DNA of 5,295 bases from Oscillospiraceae bacterium (GTDB lineage: Bacteria; Bacillota_A; Clostridia; Oscillospirales; Oscillospiraceae): positions 1-5,295 of the forward strand of contig JAEDOJ010000114.1 of assembly GCA_016302015.1 (NCBI GenBank), in the 5' to 3' direction. Each line of letters begins with the position of its first letter. Position 1 is the stretch's first letter. Made by a program: the position numbers and the translations under genes. The notes beneath the pieces were generated by a model. It worked only from the letters and a program-made list of their open reading frames with translations. It searched no databases and was not told the origin of the DNA. Shown piece by piece: positions 1 through 5,276 of this stretch.

Positions 1-1945
1 CGGAGAATTTCTCCATATACTCGGACATATCAATCCGCACCAGATTGTTTTCGTCATCAAAGAGGGCTTCCGCCAGGGTCTTCGCCAGCTCGGTTTTGCC
101 AACGCCGGTGGGCCCTAAGAAGAGGAAGGAACCCAGAGGACGGTTGGGATTCTGAATGCCCGCCCGGCTTCTCAGAATGGCCTCCGATACCGCCTTCACC
201 GCCTCGTCCTGACCTACCACCCTGCGGTGGAGCACCTCTTCCAGATGGAGAAGCTTATCCCGCTCCCCCTCCACCAGCTTGGCAACGGGAATGCCTGTCC
301 ACCGCTCCACAATCCGGGCAATTTCCTCCTCGGTCACTTTATCCCGCAAAAGATTGCTCTGCTTTGCGTTTTGGGCAAGCTGTTCCTCATGCGCCAACTG
401 CTTCTGAACCTCCGGCAGCTCCCCATATTTCAGCCGGGCGGCAGTTTCCAGATCGTAGGACTGCTCCGCCCGCTCGATTTCGGCGCCAAGCTGCTCGATC
501 CGCTCCCGAAGCTGCTGTACCTTTCCGATGGCGTTCTTCTCGTTCTCCCACTGGGTCTTCATGGCATTGAACTTCTCCCGGGCTTCCGCCAGCTCCTTCC
601 GCAGCTCCGTCAGTCTGCCCTGAGAAAGCTGGTCTGTTTCATTTTTCAGCGCCGCTTCCTCAATTTCCATCTGGATGATCTTCCTGCGGATCACGTCCAG
701 CTCCGTGGGCATGGAATCCATCTCCGTCCGAATCAGGGCGCAGGCCTCGTCAATCAGGTCAATGGCCTTGTCCGGCAGAAAACGATCCGTGATATAGCGG
801 TCTGACAGGGTGGCTGCCGCAATGATGGCCGGGTCGGTGATCTTTACCCCGTGGAAGACCTCATACCGCTCCTCCAAGCCTCGAAGAATGGCAATGGTAT
901 CCTCCACCGTAGGCTCCTGCACCAGCACCGTCTGGAACCGCCGCTCCAATGCCGGGTCTTTTTCAATATATTTCCGGTATTCATCCAGGGTGGTTGCGCC
1001 GATGCAGTGCAGCTCCCCCCGGGCCAGCATGGGCTTGAGCAGATTGCCGGCGTCCATGCTGCCCTCGGTTTTTCCTGCCCCCACAATGGTATGCAGCTCG
1101 TCAATGAACAGCAGGATTTTCCCGTCGGAGTTCTTGACCTCATTGAGGACGGCCTTTAACCGCTCCTCAAACTCCCCCCGATACTTGGCGCCGGCAATCA
1201 GCGCGCCCATATCCAGGGAGAAAATTGTCTTATCCTGGAGGGATTTGGGCACATCTCCACGGACAATCCGCTGGGCAAGCCCTTCCGCAATGGCCGTCTT
1301 GCCCACGCCGGGTTCGCCGATCAGCACAGGATTATTCTTGGTTTTTCTGGACAAAATACGGATCACGTTCCGGATTTCATCGTCTCTGCCGATGACCGGG
1401 TCGGTCTTTTTCTCTCTGGCCTTCTTCACCAGATCCGTGCCGTATTTTTCCAGCGCCTCATAGGTGCTCTCCGGGTTGTCGGTGGTCACCCGGGCGCTGC
1501 CACGAATGGCCTGCAGGGTCTGCAACACCCGCTCCTTGGTAATACGGTATTCCTTGAACAGGTTGGCTACCGTGTCGTCCGCGGTATCCACCATGGCAAG
1601 GAACAGATGCTCCACGGAAACATAGTCATCCCGCATGGAGGTCCTGCTCTTCTGCGCCTCCGCCAGCAGACGGTCGACCCCTCTGGAAATATAGAACTGA
1701 TCCGCCTCCCGGCCGGAGCCGGTCACTGCCGGCAGCTTGTTTACCGCCGCCTCGGTTGCGGCTTCAAAGCTTTCCAGAGAAACCTCCATCTTTTTCAGTA
1801 ATTGGGGAATCAGGCCCCCTTCCTGCCGCAGCAGGGCCAGCAAAATATGGCTCTGCTCAATCTGCTGGTTCTGATGCTCCGACGCCAGCGTCTGGGCGTC
1901 CCGGATGGCTTCCAGGGATTTCTGAGTAAATTCATTAGGATTCAT
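1..1945 (-). CDS. clpB: ATP-dependent disaggregase ClpB, N-terminal 648 residues (3' end beyond the left edge)
   Basis: ClpB is a hexameric cytosolic AAA+ chaperone that works with DnaK to pull polypeptides out of aggregates. I translated the minus strand by hand and found an uninterrupted frame from ATG at 1945 to the window edge. Visible in order: a Clp N-domain (about residues 1-148); the first AAA+ module with Walker A GEPGVGKT (210-217), Walker B ILLFIDE (277-283) and an arginine-finger region ALERRF (332-337); a long charged coiled-coil middle domain (about 410-530), which separates ClpB from ClpA and ClpC; and the start of the second AAA+ module with Walker A GPTGVGKT (611-618). ClpB proteins are usually about 860-870 residues, so roughly 215 C-terminal residues lie outside. 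An in-frame ATG at 1951 sits only 1 nt from the Shine-Dalgarno. ATG 1945 (MNPNEFT...) has 7-nt spacing and the start typical of clostridial ClpB. No broken motif is seen. Confidence 0.97.
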   Translation of the reverse strand, partial: MNPNEFTQKSLEAIRDAQTLASEHQNQQIEQSHILLALLRQEGGLIPQLLKKMEVSLESFEAATEAAVNKLPAVTGSGREADQFYISRGVDRLLAEAQKSRTSMRDDYVSVEHLFLAMVDTADDTVANLFKEYRITKERVLQTLQAIRGSARVTTDNPESTYEALEKYGTDLVKKAREKKTDPVIGRDDEIRNVIRILSRKTKNNPVLIGEPGVGKTAIAEGLAQRIVRGDVPKSLQDKTIFSLDMGALIAGAKYRGEFEERLKAVLNEVKNSDGKILLFIDELHTIVGAGKTEGSMDAGNLLKPMLARGELHCIGATTLDEYRKYIEKDPALERRFQTVLVQEPTVEDTIAILRGLEERYEVFHGVKITDPAIIAAATLSDRYITDRFLPDKAIDLIDEACALIRTEMDSMPTELDVIRRKIIQMEIEEAALKNETDQLSQGRLTELRKELAEAREKFNAMKTQWENEKNAIGKVQQLRERIEQLGAEIERAEQSYDLETAARLKYGELPEVQKQLAHEEQLAQNAKQSNLLRDKVTEEEIARIVERWTGIPVAKLVEGERDKLLHLEEVLHRRVVGQDEAVKAVSEAILRSRAGIQNPNRPLGSFLFLGPTGVGKTELAKTLAEALFDDENNLVRIDMSEYMEKFS

Positions 1946-1952
1946 ATGCATG

Positions 1953-1960
1953 CTCCTTCC
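1953..1960 (-). promoter_or_regulatory. Ribosome binding site of clpB
   Basis: On the minus strand the sequence is GGAAGGAG, a near-ideal Shine-Dalgarno. It lies 7 nt before ATG 1945 but only 1 nt before the alternative in-frame ATG 1951, which decides the start in favour of 1945. Confidence 0.85.
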
Positions 1961-1965
1961 TTGCG

Positions 1966-1992
1966 TTAGCACTCTCGTCATTAGAGTGCTAA
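1966..1992 (-). promoter_or_regulatory. CIRCE operator (HrcA binding site) upstream of clpB
   Basis: A perfect inverted repeat, TTAGCACTC-N9-GAGTGCTAA, matches the CIRCE consensus exactly in both arms and in spacer length. CIRCE is the operator of the heat-shock repressor HrcA, which depends on GroEL for activity. The element lies between the predicted clpB transcription start (about 1999) and the Shine-Dalgarno at 1953-1960, the usual roadblock position. clpB is therefore expected to be heat-induced through HrcA. No CtsR-type GGTCAAA tandem repeat was seen in this gap. Confidence 0.97.
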
Positions 1993-2005
1993 CTCTTTTT
2001 TCTAC

Positions 2006-2033
2006 ATCATATCACCCTTTCCTGAAAAGTCAA
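2006..2033 (-). promoter_or_regulatory. Sigma-A promoter of clpB
   Basis: Reading the minus strand, TTGACT (2028-2033) and TATGAT (2006-2011) are separated by 16 nt. The predicted transcription start is near 1999, giving a leader of about 54 nt that contains the CIRCE element. Each hexamer differs from consensus at one position, so this should be a strong vegetative promoter held down by HrcA. Confidence 0.85.
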
Positions 2034-2049
2034 TCGATTCCCGTCGATT
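2032..2049. repeat. Short inverted repeat abutting the clpB -35 box
   Basis: Two 6-bp arms, AATCGA and TCGATT, are separated by 6 nt and overlap the last two bases of the clpB -35 hexamer. The stem is AT-rich with no following T-run, so it is not a convincing terminator for the ATPase gene upstream. It could be a minor operator or chance. The rest of the 1946-2075 gap is accounted for by the promoter, CIRCE and ribosome binding site. Confidence 0.3.
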
Positions 2050-2075
2050 TTGTGTAAAGGATTTGTGAATTTTTC

Positions 2076-4091
2076 TCAGAGTTTTTTCACGAAGAGGCAG
2101 CGGATGGCGTTGAGAACCGCCAGGATCATCACGCCCACATCCGCAAAAATTGCCAGATACATATTGGCGATGCCCACAGCCCCCAGCCCCAGACAGGCAA
2201 ACTTCACCGACAGGGCAAAAATAATATTCTGGTAGACGATTCCCATGCATTTTCTGGAGATTTTCAGCGCCTTGGCCACCTTCATGGGATCATCGTCCAT
2301 GAGCACCACATCCGCCGCCTCGATAGCCGCGTCGGAGCCCATGGCTCCCATGGCGATGCCGATGTCCGCCCGGGAGAGGACGGGCGCGTCGTTGATGCCG
2401 TCCCCTACAAAGGCCAGTTTTTGCTTCCCCGGCTTGTTCCGCAAAAGCGCTTCCACCTTGTCCACCTTATCGGCGGGAAGCAGCTCGCTGTAAACCTCAT
2501 CAATTCCCAGAGAAGCCGCAACCTGGTCCGCAACCTGTTTCCCGTCTCCCGTCAGCATCACGGTTTTGGAAATTCCCGCCCTCTTCAGCGCCTTCACCGC
2601 TTCTGCGGAATGGGGTTTTTCCACATCGGAGATCACAATATGACCCGCATACGTTCCCTCCAGGGCGATATGGATGATCGTACCGGCGTGGCTGCAGTCC
2701 CGGCAGGCAACGCCCAGCAGCTTCATCAGCTTGTCATTGCCCACCGCAACCGCAACGCCGTCCACCCTTGCGGTCACGCCCTTTCCGCTGAGTTCCTGAA
2801 TATTTTCCACCCGGGAACGGTCAATTTCTCTGCCATAGGCACGCTGGAGGCTTTTACTGATGGGATGGGAGGAGGCGCTCTCCGCCAGAGCGGCGTACTC
2901 CAGCAGTTTTTCCTTCTCCACGGCGGAATGGTGGATACCGTTCACCTCAAAGACCCCCCGGGTCAGGGTGCCGGTTTTATCAAACACCACCAGACCGGTT
3001 TTGGACAGGCTCTCCAGATAGTTGGAGCCCTTCACCAGAATGCCCTCCCGGCTGGCGCCGCCGATGCCCGCAAAGAAGCTCAGCGGAATGCTGATGACCA
3101 GAGCGCAGGGACAACTGATGACCAGGAAGGTCAGCGCCCGGTAGATCCACACGCCCCACTGGGGGGAAAGTCCCAAAAACAGCAGGCGGATCACCGGAGG
3201 AACCAGCGCCAGAGCCAGAGCGCCGCAGCAGACCGCCGGGGTATAGACTCTGGCAAATCTGGAGATAAACCCTTCGGATTTGGATTTGCGGGAGCTTGCG
3301 TTCTCCACCAGATCCAGAATTTTGGAGGCGGTGGATTCTCCGAATTCCTTTGTGGTACGGATTTTCAGAACCCCGGTCATGCTGATGCACCCGCTGATGA
3401 CCTCATCGCCTATATCGGCCTCTCTGGGCAGGCTTTCCCCGGTCAGGGCGCTGGTATTCAGGCTGGAATTCCCCGCGACAATCACGCCGTCAATGGGAAC
3501 CTTTTCACCGGGCTGTACCACGATGATGCTTCCCACCTCCACCTCGTCAGGATCCACCTGTACCAGCTTCCCGTCCTGCTCCATATTGGCATAGTCCGGG
3601 CGGATGTCCATTAAATTGCTGATATTGCGGCGGCTCTTGCCCACCGCATAGCCCTGAAACCATTCGCCGATCTGATAAAACAGCATCACGGCAATGGCTT
3701 CCAGATACTCGCCGTTTTCGTAGATGGCCAGCGCCATGGCGCCCACCGTGGCCACGGCCATCAGGAAATTTTCGTCAAAGACCTGCCTGTTGGCAATTCC
3801 TTTGACCGCCTTCCGCAGAATATCATAGCCGATGATAAAATAGTCGGCCAGATAACAGGCAAAACGAAGCCACCGTCCCGCAGAGGGAAACAGAAACTGA
3901 TCCAGTTTCGCAAATACCGACCCGTCCGCAAATTGCAGCCCCAGCAGAATCCCCGCGCTGATCAGAATCCGTCTCATCATGTTCTTCTGCTTTTTCGTCA
4001 TGCCGTTTTCCTTTCTGCCGATGGTCAGAAGCAGACCGGCAGAAATCAGTATGACCACCGCCAGCAGGCCGTTTACAATCCACTCACCCAT
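2076..4091 (-). CDS. cadA: P1B-type heavy-metal-exporting ATPase (Zn/Cd/Pb class) without an N-terminal metal-binding domain
   Basis: This 671-residue inner-membrane pump should use ATP to export Zn2+, Cd2+ or Pb2+. Seen in order: an N-terminal hydrophobic segment (about 5-24); further membrane segments; actuator motif TGES (217-220); the membrane metal-site motif CPC (327-329); the phosphorylation motif DKTGT with acceptor Asp371; the nucleotide-domain SSHP motif (His409-Pro410); TGD (514-516); and hinge GDGINDAP (563-570). Lys630 in FALSVK and Asp651 in ADVG of the last two membrane segments are the residues that, with CPC, mark the P1B-2 (ZntA/CadA) subgroup rather than copper pumps. The usual N-terminal HMA domain is missing, but a separate HMA protein is encoded 24 nt upstream in the same direction. 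ATG 4091 has a good ribosome binding site. A second in-frame ATG at 4001 (residue 31, MTKKQK) also has an AAAGGA-like site and would drop the first hydrophobic segment. Exact metal preference cannot be read from sequence, so the symbol is tentative. Confidence 0.95.
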   Translation of the reverse strand: MGEWIVNGLLAVVILISAGLLLTIGRKENGMTKKQKNMMRRILISAGILLGLQFADGSVFAKLDQFLFPSAGRWLRFACYLADYFIIGYDILRKAVKGIANRQVFDENFLMAVATVGAMALAIYENGEYLEAIAVMLFYQIGEWFQGYAVGKSRRNISNLMDIRPDYANMEQDGKLVQVDPDEVEVGSIIVVQPGEKVPIDGVIVAGNSSLNTSALTGESLPREADIGDEVISGCISMTGVLKIRTTKEFGESTASKILDLVENASSRKSKSEGFISRFARVYTPAVCCGALALALVPPVIRLLFLGLSPQWGVWIYRALTFLVISCPCALVISIPLSFFAGIGGASREGILVKGSNYLESLSKTGLVVFDKTGTLTRGVFEVNGIHHSAVEKEKLLEYAALAESASSHPISKSLQRAYGREIDRSRVENIQELSGKGVTARVDGVAVAVGNDKLMKLLGVACRDCSHAGTIIHIALEGTYAGHIVISDVEKPHSAEAVKALKRAGISKTVMLTGDGKQVADQVAASLGIDEVYSELLPADKVDKVEALLRNKPGKQKLAFVGDGINDAPVLSRADIGIAMGAMGSDAAIEAADVVLMDDDPMKVAKALKISRKCMGIVYQNIIFALSVKFACLGLGAVGIANMYLAIFADVGVMILAVLNAIRCLFVKKL

Positions 4092-4099
4092 CTTCTTCT

Positions 4100-4107
4100 C
4101 TCCTCCC
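4100..4107 (-). promoter_or_regulatory. Ribosome binding site of the metal ATPase
   Basis: On the minus strand GGGAGGAG lies 8 nt before ATG 4091, inside the 24-nt gap after the HMA gene stop codon. It supports the long 671-residue form as at least one real product, although the ATG at 4001 also has a weaker purine-rich site in front of it. Confidence 0.75.
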
Positions 4108-4115
4108 GTGGGGAA

Positions 4116-4334
4116 TTACAGGTAGATCTCGCAGTCGTCTTCCACCTTTTTGCAGTTTGCCAGAACCTTCTGCATGACCGCCTTTCCATCCGCTCCGTCC
4201 TCAAATTCCACAGTCATTTTCTGGGTCATAAAATTCACCACAGCGCTGCGGACGCCCTCCGTATTCCCGGCGGCACGCTCCATCTTGTTGGCGCAGTTGG
4301 CGCAGTCCACTTCGATCTTGTATGTCTTTTTCAT
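4116..4334 (-). CDS. Free-standing heavy-metal-associated (HMA) domain protein, first gene of the efflux operon
   Basis: This 72-residue protein spans one ferredoxin-like HMA domain and little else. The metal-binding loop is D-C-A-N-C (Cys11 and Cys14), with Asp10 before the first cysteine where copper chaperones typically have Thr; an acidic residue there is common in Zn/Cd-type domains. The later FMTQKMTVEF segment (about 35-44) fits the strand that follows in this fold. Two extra cysteines near the C-terminus (Cys61, Cys68) may be additional ligands. It has no signal peptide or membrane segment, so it is cytosolic. It is the first gene after a strong promoter and ends 24 nt before the ATPase gene, which lacks this domain. 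The likely role, by inference, is to deliver metal to the pump or regulate it. A general metal chaperone is the alternative. Confidence 0.92.
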   Translation of the reverse strand: MKKTYKIEVDCANCANKMERAAGNTEGVRSAVVNFMTQKMTVEFEDGADGKAVMQKVLANCKKVEDDCEIYL

Positions 4335-4342
4335 GGAATTTT

Positions 4343-4348
4343 CTCCTT
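4343..4348 (-). promoter_or_regulatory. Ribosome binding site of the HMA-domain gene
   Basis: AAGGAG on the minus strand, 8 nt before ATG 4334. It confirms the start of this small gene. Confidence 0.8.
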
Positions 4349-4357
4349 TTCATTTTT

Positions 4358-4379
4358 CGATTAAACGCTTGCTTAATCG
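4358..4379. promoter_or_regulatory. Probable ArsR-type operator shared by both divergent promoters
   Basis: An inverted repeat with arms CGATTAA and TTAATCG (7 bp each) around an 8-bp centre has the size and AT-rich outer arms typical of ArsR/SmtB-family operators. It lies at about +4 to +25 of the predicted efflux-operon transcript and overlaps the -35 hexamer (4369-4374) of the regulator promoter. One bound dimer could therefore repress the HMA-ATPase operon and the regulator's own gene. Assigning it to the neighbouring regulator is inference from position and symmetry. Confidence 0.75.
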
Positions 4380-4397
4380 TTCTGTCTGTAGTATAAT
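4369..4397 (+). promoter_or_regulatory. Predicted sigma-A promoter of the ArsR-AraC regulator
   Basis: TTGCTT (4369-4374) and a perfect TATAAT (4392-4397) are separated by 17 nt. The start would be near 4404, giving a leader of about 84 nt before ATG 4488. The -35 box lies inside the inverted-repeat operator, predicting autorepression. The -10 box overlaps the -10 of the opposing promoter, so the two polymerases should compete. Confidence 0.7.
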
Positions 4398-4418
4398 TTG
4401 AAAAACCGGCAATGTCAA
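4390..4418 (-). promoter_or_regulatory. Sigma-A promoter of the HMA-ATPase efflux operon
   Basis: On the minus strand a consensus TTGACA (4413-4418) and TATACT (4390-4395) are separated by exactly 17 nt, making this the best promoter in the window. The predicted start is near 4383, with a leader of about 49 nt that opens directly into the inverted-repeat operator. A near-consensus promoter with a downstream operator fits a tightly repressed, metal-derepressed operon. Confidence 0.88.
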
Positions 4419-4419
4419 C

Positions 4420-4455
4420 GCTTTTCGGGCACTCCGTTCCAAACGGGCGAAAAGC
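4420..4455. repeat. Inverted repeat in the regulator leader, upstream of the efflux promoter
   Basis: Arms GCTTTTCG (4420-4427) and CGAAAAGC (4448-4455) are exact 8-bp complements. Nested inside is a second 5-bp pair, CCGTT (4434-4438) with AACGG (4442-4446), closing a 3-nt loop. In the regulator mRNA this could form a two-part hairpin. As DNA it sits immediately upstream of the efflux -35 box. There is no following T-run, so it does not look like a terminator. Confidence 0.55.
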
Positions 4456-4474
4456 ATTTCCGATTGGGCGAAAA
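4445..4474 (+). repeat. 9-bp direct repeat with 21-bp period in the divergent region
   Basis: GGGCGAAAA occurs at 4445-4453 and again at 4466-4474. The 21-bp period is two helical turns, so both copies face the same side of the DNA. Relative to the predicted efflux start the pair spans about -62 to -91. The second copy runs into the regulator's Shine-Dalgarno. This could be a binding site for the regulator's AraC half, or a leader RNA element, or chance. Confidence 0.45.
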
Positions 4475-4480
4475 AGGAGG
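4474..4480 (+). promoter_or_regulatory. Ribosome binding site of the ArsR-AraC regulator
   Basis: AAGGAGG lies 7 nt before ATG 4488 and fixes the start. The frame stays open upstream to a TTG at 4398, but that codon precedes the predicted transcription start and has no ribosome binding site. Confidence 0.88.
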
Positions 4481-4487
4481 AAACACC

Positions 4488-5228
4488 ATGGAAAAGACCG
4501 TATTGCCCCACGATCACGGCGGCGGAGACGTCTCCCAGCTTGTGGAAGGTCTGTCCCATGAGGAGGATTTTCAAACCGTGGCAGAGCTTTTCAAGCAGCT
4601 CGGCGACGCCACCAGAGTTCGCATTTTCTGGCTGCTATGCCACTGCGAGGAATGCGTGATCAATCTTTCCGCCCTGCTCCATATGTCCAGTCCCGCGGTA
4701 TCTCACCATCTTCGTGCCCTGCGGGGCAGCGGCCTCATCGTCAGCCGCCGGGACGGCAAGGAGGTCTATTATCAGGCGTCGGATACCCCCCAGAGCCGTC
4801 TGCTCCACCAGATGATCGAACAGGTGCTGGAAATTGCCTGTCCCAGGTTTCACGAGGTGAAACTTGACCGGGAGCAACTGACGGAGTATCAGGCGGGACA
4901 GGTTGAGCTCGTCCGAAAAATCCATCAGCAGCTCATCGAGCATATGGATCAGCGGATCACCATCGAGGCGCTGGCAAAGCAATACCTGATGAATCCCACC
5001 ACCTTAAAGGCATTGTTCAAGTCCGTCTACGGAACCTCCATTGCCGCCCACATCAAGGAGCATCGGATGGAGGAGGCGGCACGACTGCTTCGGGAGACGG
5101 AGCTGAGCGTTGCGGAAATCGCCGGAAAGGTGGGCTATGACAGCCAAAGCAAGTTCACAACGGCCTTTAAGGCTGCCTTTCAGACCCTTCCCAAGGAATA
5201 TCGGAAAAAAAATCACCCGGCGCTGTAG
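4488..5228 (+). CDS. ArsR/SmtB-type metalloregulator fused to an AraC-type DNA-binding domain
   Basis: This 246-residue cytosolic transcription factor has two DNA-binding halves. Residues about 28-118 form an ArsR/SmtB winged helix: FKQLGDATRVRIFWLL opens it, SPAVSHHLRAL (68-78) is the recognition helix, and IVSRRDGKEVYY (84-95) is the beta wing. Possible metal ligands are Cys51, Cys53 and Cys56, with Asp99, His107 and Cys118 around the last helix and His8 and His10 near the N-terminus. Residues about 125-155 are a helical linker. Residues about 157-240 match an AraC tandem helix-turn-helix: first unit ITIEALAKQYLMNPTTLKALF, second unit VAEIAGKVGYDSQSKFTTAFKAAF, ending LPKEYRK. ArsR proteins are normally about 100-120 residues, so the AraC half is a true extension, in one uninterrupted frame. 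It is divergent from the HMA-ATPase operon with a palindromic operator between them, which supports control of that operon and of itself. Typically ArsR proteins repress and release DNA on binding metal. What the AraC half adds is unknown; activation is the family norm. Confidence 0.93.
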   Translation: MEKTVLPHDHGGGDVSQLVEGLSHEEDFQTVAELFKQLGDATRVRIFWLLCHCEECVINLSALLHMSSPAVSHHLRALRGSGLIVSRRDGKEVYYQASDTPQSRLLHQMIEQVLEIACPRFHEVKLDREQLTEYQAGQVELVRKIHQQLIEHMDQRITIEALAKQYLMNPTTLKALFKSVYGTSIAAHIKEHRMEEAARLLRETELSVAEIAGKVGYDSQSKFTTAFKAAFQTLPKEYRKKNHPAL

Positions 5229-5238
5229 CGCCGGGTGA
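5205..5238 (-). terminator. Intrinsic terminator for minus-strand transcription, overlapping the regulator 3' end
   Basis: A perfect 11-bp GC-rich stem (arms 5213-5223 and 5228-5238) closes a 4-nt loop at 5224-5227. On the minus strand it is followed directly by eight Ts (5212 down to 5205), the classic Rho-independent form. On the plus strand the hairpin is followed by GACTGTTG, without a T-run, so it would be a weak terminator for the regulator. The first base of the regulator stop codon TAG (5226-5228) is in the loop, and the A-run encodes its Lys-Lys-Asn residues. It probably ends a gene entering from the right. Confidence 0.85.
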
Positions 5239-5276
5239 GACTGTTGAAAAAGAGTCAGATTCGCACAAGCCAAAGC

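Noticed and set aside
227..1463. Plus-strand open frames at 227-805 and 810-1463
   Set aside because: Both lie opposite the continuous ClpB frame, which carries Walker motifs and a middle domain. Their translations look like mirror images of that coding sequence.
2032..2049. Inverted repeat as a terminator of the ATPase gene
   Set aside because: The stem is only 6 bp and AT-rich and lacks a T-run on the minus strand. It overlaps the clpB -35 box.
2421..3614. Long plus-strand open frame (397 codons) opposite the ATPase gene
   Set aside because: It is antisense to a gene with every P-type ATPase motif intact. The translation is rich in His, Gln and Gly with no recognisable domain, and no ribosome binding site was noted.
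4398..4487. Upstream extension of the regulator to a TTG at 4398
   Set aside because: The frame is open, but the TTG lies before the predicted transcription start (about 4404), has no Shine-Dalgarno, and would translate the leader repeats. ATG 4488 has AAGGAGG at 7 nt.
4350..4574. Minus-strand open frame crossing the divergent promoter region and the regulator start
   Set aside because: It overlaps both promoters, the operator and the regulator's N-terminus, and has no domain signal.
5213..5238. Hairpin as the regulator's own intrinsic terminator
   Set aside because: On the plus strand no T-run follows the stem; the T-run exists only on the minus strand.
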